A stretch of 64,000 bases of DNA from Halichondria panicea (taxonomy: Eukaryota > Porifera > Demospongiae > Suberitida > Halichondriidae), in NCBI RefSeq assembly GCF_963675165.1, contig NC_087377.1:11394632-11458631 (forward strand), in the 5' to 3' direction. Positions 34,292 through 45,127 of the stretch are shown in pieces. The position numbers and the translations under genes are program-made. The notes under the pieces are model-generated. The model saw only the letters and a list, made by a program, of their open reading frames with translations, had not been told where the DNA came from and did not search any database. How positions within the stretch are numbered: position 1 is the stretch's first letter; every line of letters starts with the position of its first letter.

Positions 34292-35199
34292 CAGTTGGGT
34301 TGGTGACAATTTGCAGTAGGTTATCGTGTTTCCTTAAGTAGTTTTTTACAAAACTAAACATTTCTTCTGCCGGATTGAGATCAGGACTATACGGTGGAAG
34401 AAATAGTAAAAGTATGCCCATTTGTCTGAATAGATCTGTGATATCTTGAGTGTGCACAGACAAATTGTCCATTATAACAATTGAACAAGGATTATATCCG
34501 TTGAATGGTAGCTGTTCGGTATGAGGGATCGTCTTGCATATATATAGTCAAAGAAACTTCCGCATCAACATTATAGACTTAGTAACTTCAACAGCTACTA
34601 CACCATCAGTGCTCATGCCAGCAATATAGCATTAACTCTTTGCCCACGACTCAACAGGCGTTTATTCTGTGCAGGTGCCAATGCATATCCATACTTTCTG
34701 ATATGATCTCTGGCATCTGAACCCGTTTCATCAATAAATACAAACTGGTCTGGATTAAATAGTAAACACTGAGCCATAAATGCTCCACGGAGTGTATAGC
34801 ACCTTTGGAGAGCTACTTGTTGAATCTTCTTTTGAGTGATTCCATATCTTCTAAGTAGCCGACAAATAGTTGGGGGAGTCACCACAACCCCCATTGCTTC
34901 CTCCAATTCGTGGCACACCTCAGAGAGATACATGGATGGATCCTCGAGCACCATCCCAACTGTATATATTTCTTCATGTACACTTAGCTTTCTCAGCTCT
35001 CTCCTTTGTTCGCTCAGTACAGGGTCTACTTTTCCTGTTTGCTGAAACCTCGTAAATATACTGTATGCTGTGCTTGCTGCAGTATTTAAGTTAGTAGCTA
35101 TCTTGTCATAGGTAAGATTCATACCAATTCTTTGATAGACTATACTCTCCAGCGTAGATATGTGCCATAGGCTTTCTTTCTTCCCGGTTCAGCTGACAT
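34290..35199 (-). pseudogene. IS630/Tc1-type DDE transposase relic
   Basis: The minus strand from an ATG at 35199 reads MSAEPGRKKAYGTYLRWRV, then shifts frame near 35145 into a helix-turn-helix region (YDKIATNLNTAASTAYSIF) and a winged second half (TPPTICRLLRRYGIT). The catalytic core has FVFIDETGSD (first aspartate), IVIMDNLSVH (second) and LPPYSPDLNPAEEMF (glutamate), the DDE triad of the IS630/Tc1/mariner superfamily. Between the first and second aspartate the frame is broken near 34550 and 34520. Terminal repeats were not identified, so element ends are unknown. Confidence 0.8.
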
Positions 35200-36608
35200 T
35201 TTGATCTGTAGTATTACATTTGAATTTCCCGCAGTTTTCCTCTTGTAAGCACAACACAGAAGTCCGTACGTCAACGCAAATTCGAACGCAACTGAAATCC
35301 ACTGTAGCTGTTTAGGCCCTCAAAAGATAGATTATGTTGTTATGATTATGTTTCCTTGATGGGAAGTAAAAATGTCCAAAACTTTCTTAGCTATGCTAGC
35401 TTCTTTAGCTCTGACAGCCACCCTAGTAAACTAATTCATGTAAGTTGCTTCTTAAAACACAATATCTAAGTCAACACACAAATCTTTCAGACAGCTGTTC
35501 AGGTAGTAACACAGCTCAATGTACAACATTATCAGTGGATGTAATCACTCTGTAATGGATGTAATGCCAGTAATCACTCCCTTTTTACAATGATTACTGC
35601 AACCAAACAGTGATAATTATAAATATTCATCCATTACATGCACCCGTTGATTTGCATTACTCATTAGACAATGACATTGAATCATTAGACTTCTTACTTG
35701 GCTATGGGTCAAGTGTTAGGTAAAGATCATTAATGCCAAAAAAATTGTGGTGGCGGCACAGTGTGACATTACATACCAAGTAAGGCAGAAATTAAAGCTG
35801 TACGCTCACACGCATGCACTTGATGATCCGCCAGCTCCAACAACTCTTCATCCATTGGTCAATATCACTTCAGTCAAGCAGCTGAGACAAAACAGACGGT
35901 AAAGACCCACTACACAATAAACATCGAGTGAGACAAGGGTACTAGTCTGATAAAGGGTCATGCAATCTATTTGATGGACATAAATATTAAATGATCAAAA
36001 TAATGATGACAGTAGAAAAAGACCTAGCTTGCAGGTATAGTCTACTGCTTTTCAAGGTCACCGTCACTCCAGCTAGCCTCGATTCCAGGCAAGATATTTA
36101 CTTTTGTATAATCAATTTCTAGTAGAAGTTGATTTGGTTCACTTGAACTTAGCAATGGCAAAAACATATGCATGAATAAATCGAGTGACCAATCTTAGAA
36201 TTAGGCTGCTAATAACTATTACCACAAGCGTAAAACCACACATGATAATTGAGTAATTCGTTAAAAAGGAGTACAAGCTACTCCCCACTAATGAAAATGC
36301 CTATAAGCGTACAGCCAGAGGTTAGCTAATTATTAAAGAAAACATCATTAAGGCTATGCTGGCCAATTTTCCTTTAATAGAACGGAAGGTCTAAGAGAAT
36401 AGGCTTGCATTTGGCATGCATAGATCAGATCCAATGACCACTCTACTACTAAAGGCCATCCCAGTGTATATAAACCCCTCTCCTTTTGCAAATAATGATC
36501 GGAATGTGCTGAGGATCCTTGATGGTTTTCGACAGCCTCAAAGTACTCGTGCAACTTCGGGACGACACCTTCTATATCAGAACATGATAAGGTTGGTCTA
36601 CCGTTTTG
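35200..36608. other. Intergenic interval with a death-domain relic
   Basis: Apart from the short relic at 35826-35890 and a single TAGCCTCGATTCCAGGC end near 36075, nothing was recognised. Confidence 0.4.
35826..35890 (-). pseudogene. Fragment of a death-domain exon
   Basis: The minus strand reads CLTEVI, then after a two-base shift DQWMKSC, then a deletion, then a SWR-like stretch. It parallels CLTEVIDQWMRNC...TWRELAGH of gene A exon 15 (12922-12757). At DNA level CTGAAGTGATATTGACCAAT aligns with CGGAGGTGATCGACCAGT. It has lost about 20 bases and cannot be functional. The match is short, so confidence is moderate. Confidence 0.45.
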
Positions 36609-39039
36609 ATGACATCACAAGCTGCTAACCACAAATCGATGACACTCTAATAACCACGTAAGTGGGCGTACAATAACTGTACGCCCACTCTTAATTAAGC
36701 TTGCGGTTGATTAAAGCGTCATTGGTTTGTAGCTGCTGATGTCATCAAACAGTAGAAATTATGTAGCTTTTCAGTGTTATCTCCGCAATGGAATAGGATG
36801 TTCTTGGTATCAAAATGTAGCCCATTTATCTGTAAACTTAGTACAATTTGAAAGCTAAGCTATTAGAAGTTATTACTCTAACCAAAAGTGTACCTAAAAA
36901 CAAGTAAATCATGAATTATAAACACTGTGAACATAATTATGTAAGACCCATAAAGGGATGGTCAGGATATCTAAATCATTGAACAATTATGTGATGAAGA
37001 CGACTAGGACCTTAGCTGTAAAAGATTGCTGTTTTATTACTCTAACCGATTATATGTACCCACTATAACAATTTGCTGTTGTTCTATTAATCACTACAAA
37101 CCCACCACCGTATGTTTCATGGAAGTGAGTATGTTTGGTCATTCACCTAGCCTCCTTCGCAGCCTCTCCTTTTTCTGTTCTTTGTCACAATAGTTCAATA
37201 AGATAAAATACGGGACAAATTGGAGGAACAAAAAAAGAAAGAAGGAAGAGACAAAGAAAAAGGAGAGCCTGCCTTGCTAAGTCGTGTGACAGTAGACAAG
37301 TGGTATAGACAAGTGAAAATGAGCGTGGGCAATCATTAGCTGGGCGGAGCCTGACAGAGCAAAACGCTACAGCATGCCTACGCATTGCAAACTCTAACAT
37401 AAAAGCTGTTAGCATCATAGATAGTAAGCCAGAATCAAGTGTGGAGACATCGTAGACGAGGGCTTACCTAGTAAAGACTGAAGACTAAAGATCTAGATCT
37501 ACATCTAAATTTAGCTCAGTTTTTTTCCTGAGTTCAGCAGACCCACTTGACTAGTATAGATATAATTATTAGATCTACAGCAGTATATAGTCTACTCTAG
37601 TCTTTCATACTTTCTCTACTGACTAAAGGTCTCACGAAGGCCTACTCTACTCATGCTACTGTTCATAAAATTAATTATACACTCCAGTACAGGTTGTGTT
37701 CCTAATAAATGCGTTCCAAGTACTGTGTGGGAGGACAGTTATTGAGGTTTTCTCTCGCCTACGCTCGTTAAAATGTGTCTACGTCAGTATGGGGATCACG
37801 CGTCTCCTTTTCTTTGTCGCTTCCTTCTTTCTTTCTTTCTTTCTTTCTTTGTTCCTCCAATTTTCTCTTCTCTTATTGTGACAAAGAACAGAAAAAGGAG
37901 AGGCTGCAAAGGAGGCTATCATTCACCTACACAATAGTATCAGTACAATTTCTTAGAAATGTTCCAATCGAAAGATATTTACATTTAAGTACAGCTACTC
38001 ACAAATTTGTGGTAATCTACTCTCTAAGCTGGATGCACTGTAGTTGCACAAGCACTACTGTAATACACTACAATACACCTGCACAGGATTAAAATCTCCA
38101 TCAATCTCAAACCTTTCCTAGGGGAGAGCCGCAGAAATTAATATGGACTTTTATTATGTGTATGATGTGAGCGTGTATCAGCGCCCCTCTTTGTAAAAAC
38201 ATCTACGGTATAAGCTCTTTTTAAGGCGCCACATTAAAATAATTACGCTGGTAAAGGTGGCTCTATTAGGAGGTTGAAAAATTAGTTTCGAGACTGGATG
38301 GCGTGTCTTTAGAGGTGCGCCTTCTAATTGGAGGTAAAAAATAGCTTTGCAAATGGACTGTGCATGTCAGGAGCGTAGGAAGCATAGGTGCTGGAGCACC
38401 CCCTTATCTTACCTGGTTACTCCATGAAGTTCAGAACAGCTAGCTTGATGCCACAGGGCCAGGCACCTGCAGCAGTTTTCTTGGTCTTCCAACAGGCTAG
38501 GTTGTACACGTTAAAGAGGTACTGTGGTTACTTTTGGCTTGAGGGCTGCCCAGATGTGGAAGGAAGAATTCTGTGATCTGTTTGCTCATTTTACCTCTAT
38601 TTACCAACGCGCAGCCATACTCACACGTGGTGGAGCTCCATTTAGAGTTTCAAAAATTACTTTGGAGGCTTTATGGCGCATCTTTAGAGGGGCGCCTTAA
38701 AAAGAGCTTATACGGTACCTATACACCACTGGATTCTTACCGTTACTGCTTGCTAGCATGTGGGCAATCACAGCAGTCTGAGAATTAACAGAGCAACAGA
38801 ATGATAGCATTTACTATGAGTACATACTTCAAGAATAGACGGATAGGAGATATGCACAAGTACAGTCATTGACCATTCACACTAGCTGGGCGGAGCCCGG
38901 CACCCGTTCCCAACGGGTGGCCGGGTGACACGCTTATATAGGATTTGTACTGCTGCACTGAGGAGTGCAGCCCAATCAGATTGCAGTATTGCAAGTGGTT
39001 GGTTAATACCCACTTAGCTAGGTGGGTGTGCAGCTGGGC

Positions 39040-40470
39040 GGAGCTGCCTTGAGCAAAATACACAAGCTGTCACAGAAGCTGCTAACGAGCTTGGAAGTAG
39101 TCACTTCTTTTCTGAGAGGCAGAGATGTCTTTGCTGTATTGCCTACTGGATTTGGAAAGAGCCTTTGCTATGCTTGTTTGCCTGCAGCATTTGACAAAAT
39201 ATTGGAGAAGGAGAAAGGTCATTCTTGTAGTAGTAGTCACTCCTCTGCTGGCCATCATTCATGATCAGGTATGTAAGGCTAGATAGAACATACATATAAT
39301 TATACGTACATGTGCATATGAGCTGTTTACACATAACTAGATCATTCTAAGCTGGATGCTTTTATTCTATATATAGGTAGCCATCTATTGTTCTAAAGGC
39401 ATCTCTAGCACATATGTCTCGGGCGAGATGTCTGATGCAGCTACAATGGATGCGATCTTCCACGGAAAGTATCAGCTAGTATTCTTTACACCTGAAATGA
39501 TCATCAGCAAAAAGCATTGGAGAAGACTTCTGGGGGGAGATGTGTATGCTAATAGACTCAAGGCTTTGATAATCGATGAAGCTCATTGTGTGAAGAAATG
39601 GTATGTATTTGACTCATCGTTTTTTATTAACATGTGTACCAATAATATTATTGCAGGGGTGAGACTTTCAGGCAAATGCTGTTGAGAATTAGAGAAGTGC
39701 GCAGCCTCATTCCAACATCAGTTCATGTGATGGCACTAACAGCAACAGCTACCCGAAGTGACATTTCATTCATTTCTCGTATTGTTGGCCTAAGAAACCC
39801 ATTTGTCATTACGAGAGTCCCAGTAATCCCAAATTTGATTTATGCTGTTGGATTATTCAAAAGTATACCAGAGACATTCCAAAACTTGGCCCAGAAATTG
39901 GTAATCGAGAGAAACAAGTTTCCCAAAACAATCATATATGGACGTTCTTTTGGAGTGTGTGGTGACATGTACCTCTTCTTTAAGGATTACCTTGGAGCTG
40001 CATTCACAAATCCTGATGATGCACCTGATCTTTCTGAATTTCGCCTCGTGGACATGTTTACAAGTGTCACTGATCCAGCCCATAAATCTGAAATCATTCG
40101 TTTATTTAAGGGTGATGGCAATCTTCGCATTGTTGTAGCTACTATGGCATTTGGTATGGGTGTTGATTGTCCCAACATTCGATAAATCATTCATGTTGGC
40201 CTGTCAGACGATATCAGTAGCTATGTACAAGAGACTGGTAGAGCAGGTCGAGATGGTAAACCATCACGTGTAACCCTTTTGAAGGCAAGAATTTACCATC
40301 AAGTTGATAATGAGATTAAAGAACATGCTTCAAACTTCAACACTACAGATTGTAGAAGGGGTGGTCTTTTCCGAAATATTGACAATTACAAACATGTTGA
40401 TCTCGGTTTCAATTGCTTGTGCTGTGATATTTGTTCTAAGTCATGTTTATGTGGACAGTGTGACCTAAGA
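39040..40470 (+). pseudogene. RecQ-family helicase of the 2.06-kb transposon
   Basis: Exon 1 has FAVLPTGFGKSLCY (Walker A). After a one-base shift near 39215 come VVVTPLLAIIHDQ (motif Ia) and a GTATGT donor. Exon 2 (from 39378) has VFFTPEMI and IIDEAHCVKKW (DEAH box). Exon 3 (from 39660) has VMALTATATRS, TIIYGRSFGVCG, IVVATMAFGMGVDCPNIR, then an in-frame TAA at about 40183, then VQETGRAGRDGKPSR (motif VI). A cysteine-rich end (CLCCDICSKSCLCGQC) matches the RecQ zinc region. RecQ proteins unwind DNA 3' to 5'. It is probably needed for the transposon's own mobility, which is inference. The frameshift and stop suggest an inactive copy. Confidence 0.8.
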
Positions 40471-40484
40471 CTTAGTTACTTCTT

Positions 40485-40734
40485 TCAGCTAATTACACAT
40501 TTTATTTTCATTATTACCTGTGCTTCAAGAAAGCTGCTATATCTACCGAAACATTTCCTGCACATTTTGGGCAATCTGTTTTTATCACTGCCATTTATAA
40601 TACTGTTAATGTGGACATCAGCACACATCTGTTCTTCCTCATTCTCCAGTAGCATTGTCCACAGGTCCAACACTTCCTTTACCAGGCCTTGATAGCTCAT
40701 CCCCACATCCAAAACATTGTAACACTTGGGCCAT
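40485..40734 (-). pseudogene. CxxC zinc-finger exon at the right end of the RecQ transposon
   Basis: An ATG at 40734 reads MAQVLQCFGCGDEL. After a frame change the strand reads LPKMCRKCFGRYSSF. The pair of CxxC motifs with that spacing resembles the first gene of 44087-49647 (CRLCSS ... LPQYICRKCKEAF) and looks ZAD-like. Both genes begin just inside one terminal repeat and point inward toward the helicase. The body of the gene downstream is missing. Confidence 0.5.
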
Positions 40735-41250
40735 TCTTGCTCAGTACTTTATTTTAATTTAGTAGCAAAGTCATGTTGTTCAGTGCCAGCCAGTGTGGTA
40801 CAGTGCGGTGCATATTGCGTTTAACACCCACTTAAAATAATTATATTCATGATGCTCCAAGCAATATTACATAACACACAAGTACAAATCTTATATAAGC
40901 GTGTCCCCCGACCTCCCGTCAGGGACGGTCGGGCTCCGCCCAACTACATTCACACAGCATAACTAGATCTAATTCAATAATAATTTTATTATACATCTAC
41001 ATTATTATTATTGCTGACTTACAAAAAAGACGAAGAAAAGAGCCATGATTTTCGGGCGAATTCAATGAACCGTGGATATAAAGACGCTTAGTGGCACGGC
41101 ATGACAAAAATGAAGGTAATCTGAAATCCCAAACCAGGTTCCGACTTACAGTAAATTGCCCCGGAGGCGTGGCCTTGTTGTCACGGATGAGCATGAGGGG
41201 GCTGTGCAGTTTATGTCTAGCTAGCTGGGATTTGTTTTCATGCAGTAGCG

Positions 41251-43454
41251 ATGGATCTTCTTGTCCAGATATGTCTCCTGTTCTATCTCCTATCATCTTT
41301 TGTTGTTGCAGGTAAAGTTCGTGCCTAGACTAGATCTAGCCTGGGTACCGGTACGTACGTAGCTATGTAACTGTTTTAAGGTAGATAGGCTGATAGCAGA
41401 TGTATCATGTGTATTCAGTATTCAAGTACATGTAACTGTACCATATTATTGCCCTATTAGATACTTCTGTCATTTTGTTTCCAAAACAGAGGCCACTTTG
41501 GATCTGATGTATAACACGAGTGTGGCGTGTCCTGGAGAGACAGTTTTGTTCACATGCTTCGTACCTGGTGGTGTTGCATTGCAATGGAGAGTAGATCCTC
41601 CAGCAGAGTCTATGTTGATGTCAGAAGTACAAATTAATCCATTCAATATATTCTCACAAGTTGGTCGAAGGGACACATTTGGATCTGGAGTGATCATGTT
41701 TGAGGCTGTTTTTGTGAGCAATGATGATGGAAATCTGACGTCCACTCTCATCAACCTCAGTGAAGTGTCTGTACTGGATGGTAGCAATGTCACCTATACT
41801 GCTACTATTGATAATGGTGTTGTAATAGAGTCACAACAGACTGTCACAGTTGCTGGTGAGTTTTTAAATTCTCCATGCAGCTAATCATGAATTTGCAGGT
41901 GCCCCAACTTCTCCACTCAACCCAATAATTTCCTCCATTCAAAATCAAACTCTCTCTTCCATTATCACTCTGGACTGGGACTCCCCCTCCTCTACTGGTG
42001 GTGTGTCTGTCAGCTATGCCCTCACCATCTCCCCAACACCTCTCTCCGAGTCACCAGTCACCGTGGAGACCACCTCGGCACAGATAACCATCTCCTACGA
42101 CACTCACTACACTGTGACCATCAAAACTGTCAACTGTGCTGGCAATAGCAGTGCTGTAATGGTGGTGATTCCTGCTATTGGTTAGTAGAAGTGACCAATA
42201 GAAGGAATGTAGTGTCCTTTTTTCTATGGATTAGTAACCTACACCTTATATTATGTTTCTCCAATGCAGTTACCTGCCCCTCTAATCCACCACCTGCGGA
42301 TCGAGTGACCATCAATGGTGCTCCACCACTGCCTGTACTAATAGGATCAACACTAAGCTTCACTTGCAATAGACAGATGGTACCATCAACCTGTGAGAGT
42401 GATGGACGATGGTCACCTGACCCCACCACTTACATGTGTCTCTCAGGTAAGTTGTAATTAATATCATGGCTGCATTGTACGCTATAGCTATAGTCCCCTC
42501 CTCTCAGTTGCCACCTGTGGTTCTCCTGCTGCACCATCTAGAGGTAGTGTGGACATCAGTGGTGGGACACCACCCTTCTCACTGGGTTCAGAGGTCACCT
42601 TCCACTGTGATGAGGGACTGTTCCCCCCTAATGTGAGGACCAGCACATGCGCTGATGTGGGGGGTAGGGGAGAGTGGGTGGAGAATCCCGGGAGCTTGGT
42701 GTGCAGGGAGAGGCCAGGTGAAATGTAGTTGTTTAGAAGCTTGATTTTTCTGTCAAAAAATTTGTTTAACTGCATGTGTACAATTGTACCGCCTTTGTTC
42801 CACATTTCTTAGTATTCTGCAATGGCAGGTCATTAATGGGTGCTCATGTTGAGCTGATGAGATACAAAGATGTATACTCACAGTTATTTTCTGACCGTCC
42901 CTATATATATATATAGTCAACTGCACTGTGCCTGCTGAGCCGTGCAACGGTGCTATAATGGACTATGAGAGGTTGAACGAGACAGTGTCGGAGGGAACAG
43001 TGCTGACTTACCGGTGTGACAATGGATTCTCACTGACTGGACCCAACACCATCACTTGCACTAATGCTAGAGTCTGGAGTACTGAGCCTGAGGCAATCGT
43101 GTGTGTACTTATGACTGAAGGTGATGAGCTTTGTAATAATATATAATTATTGTATACTATCTACTATCTCATTTCACATGTACAGTTTCTACTATCGCTC
43201 CCTTGTTCTCCACTTCTGCAACTGTCGCTATCAGTGTGGTCATCACTTTCATTGTCACTCTAGTCATTGGATTCCTCACTGGACTCCTAGTGATGCATCT
43301 TTTCTCTCGTAAGAAGGCAGTATACTTCCCGGCAACTGAAGGACAAGCTAACGCAGCGTCCACTGCACCAGTTGGTCCTGTTTATGAGGAGGTGTCACCC
43401 AAAGAGGACATTGAACTCAACACAAACCAGGCGTACGGACCATTAGGACTGTGA
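41251..43454 (+). CDS. Gene B: Ig-Fn3-CCP3 receptor with short two-tyrosine tail
   Basis: Single-pass receptor, 522 residues. Exons: 41251-41311, 41490-41855, 41899-42180, 42270-42446, 42508-42717, 42917-43120, 43186-43454. The first six have the same lengths (61, 366, 282, 177, 210, 204 nt) and phases as gene A and are nearly identical through exon 4. Residues 1-20 are a signal peptide, then Ig, Fn3 and three CCP domains to 433, helix about 447-470. The tail has VYEEV (Y500) and NQAYGPLG (Y517). It has no death domain or proline tail. In the Ig domain the second disulphide cysteine (VTCVA in gene A) is VTYTA here, so the fold probably lacks its canonical bond. An AATAAA lies at 43709-43714, about 255 bases after the stop. 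The last exon belongs to the type also found at 1014-1282 and 6573-6817. Likely an alternative-signalling partner of gene A, by inference. Confidence 0.87.
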
Positions 43455-44086
43455 CAGTTGTTCACTCTTAATTTTAATACAATAAGTTAATTACGATCAT
43501 TCTGGCATTTCGTTTGTTTATGGACCTATATTATATAGACTCGCTATAGTTTAATATAGATAGTGTTGATTAATGCCTAATACTAATCATAGATTGTCTC
43601 ATGCAATTACATTTATATATCCCTATAATTATACAGGTTATTTTTTGCTGTAAAACCTGTTATTATTATAATGTGGTTTTTCTGACTTCCTCAATCAGAC
43701 TGAAATAGAATAAAGTGATGTGTTTCTTTATGCCTATGAACCAAAACTCGACAGTTATTATAATATACCTCGGTGTGTGGTAGTATGTACATTACACCTA
43801 GCTTTCAGTATATTCAGCTTTGCAACTTTCATTATTATGCATTGAGACAATGTAAACAATACATGTAGCACTGAATCTGTTCGCATAATTATTTAACAAT
43901 TAAGGTACATTACTTATACAACAGTTACTGCATGTTACTGTTCTGTCAGACTTGTCCAGATTCCTAGCAAATATAAATCACAGTACATTGTAAGAAAAAC
44001 AATTATAGTAACGAGTGCATGGTGTAAGCTGTGCTGTGCTATAATGCCTCTCGCCATGTTTTGCTTTGCTCAAGTAGGGTACACGT
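43455..44086. other. 3' flank of gene B
   Basis: AT-rich sequence with a possible polyadenylation signal (AATAAA at 43709-43714). Nothing else was recognised. Confidence 0.4.
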
Positions 44087-44193
44087 TAGCCTCGAACCAG
44101 GCCCAACGTAAAATTGGGCCTGGAAGGGATTGCATGCGCATGAAGCTAATAATTGGTCAACACGTGTGGTGAAAACTGGAGCTAGCTCACAGA

Positions 44194-44935
44194 ATGGCTT
44201 CTGGCAGAAGTTCTACTTGTAGACTTTGTTCCTCAACTACATCTAGGAAGTATTTATTTGGTTTGTTTACACCTTTAGGAGAGAAAGAGAAGTTGAGTGA
44301 CCGCTTAAGCACTTTATTGCTGGTGCATGCCAATCACCAAGAACGATATGTTGCCTCAGTACATTTGTAGGAAATGCAAGGAAGCCTTTCTTGTAGTGGA
44401 AAGAAAGTTGAAGTCCCTACGCATCCAAGCCAAAGAGAGTTTTGACAAGTTTCAACAAACAGTCCCTATGCACACACAAACACATTTCAATGCACCTACA
44501 TGTACACCAGAGTCCCGAAAGCGACCTAAACACACTAGTAGCTTAACGGGAGTGTCACCATTTATAGCTAGGTCTCGTCCGCCATCTAAAAAGGCATCAA
44601 GAAGATTGTTTGAAGGAAACCAGCTTTGTAAGTAGCATTACATGTATACAAAGTATGTACACACACACACACATTAATTTATGACAACCATGCAAATTTA
44701 ATGTGCATGTGTTCTTGCTGTAATTTTCTTTTCTTTAGCTCCAGAGAGACCAATTCCACCTGCTCCTTGTTTGGCATTGAGCAGCAATTCATCTGTAATA
44801 GATATGGACAATGTCACGAGAGTACACCAGATTAACATACATGTTGCAATTTTCTTTTGTAGCTCCAGAGAGACCTCCTCCTTGTCCAAGTGAGAATCTC
44901 TCACCCACACATGGTATGCACAATGTCATGTACAA
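44194..44935 (+). pseudogene. CxxC zinc-finger (ZAD-like) gene of the 5.6-kb transposon
   Basis: ATG at 44194 reads MASGRSSTCRLCSS ... LFGLFTPLGEKEKL. After a one-base shift near 44326 it reads LPQYICRKCKEAFLVVERKL, then a basic, proline-rich stretch (ESRKRPKHTS, RPPSKKASRRLF) to about 44631. Two small duplicated exons follow, both starting TCCAGAGAGACC after a TAG acceptor (from about 44739 and 44863). Two CxxC pairs separated by about 50 residues resemble the ZAD or related N-terminal zinc domains of DNA-binding proteins. It probably supplies DNA binding for the downstream DUF6589-like product and may be its first exons. Confidence 0.6.
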
Positions 44936-45127
44936 AGAACTTAATTATTATAATTATTATGACGCAATTAGATAAAAAACATGGGTTTTTAATCTTGCCT
45001 CATACATGCATTAGGGGTAACTGTAACTAGCATGGCAAATCGATATGTTAATTACTGATGAAACGGTTTCGACATCTGTTAAGGTAAGAACACTTTCGAA
45101 CCCTAACCCTTGTAGCTAAATATAATA

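Larger units (their letters stand above)
38883..40946. mobile_element. 2.06-kb RecQ-carrying DNA transposon with 9-bp duplication
   Basis: The empty site is visible in arm 1 (near 17165-17195), so the borders are certain. The element starts TAGCTGGGCGGAGCCCGGC and ends GGGCTCCGCCCAACTA, and CATTCACAC is duplicated exactly (38874-38882, 40947-40955). Terminal inverted repeats run about 65 bp and include a subterminal hairpin (CACCCGTT / AACGGGTG). It carries a RecQ-like helicase (plus, from the left end) and a short CxxC finger exon (minus, from the right end). It lacks the large DUF6589-like gene of 44087-49647, so it is probably an internal-deletion derivative. Confidence 0.88.
36609..43120. 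repeat. Inverted segmental duplication, arm 2
   Basis: Inverted counterpart of 15181-19346. It contains the first six exons of gene B, the MITE at 38204-38717 and half of the fold-back element. It is lengthened by the transposon at 38883-40946, which is absent from arm 1, so that insertion postdates the duplication. Confidence 0.85.
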
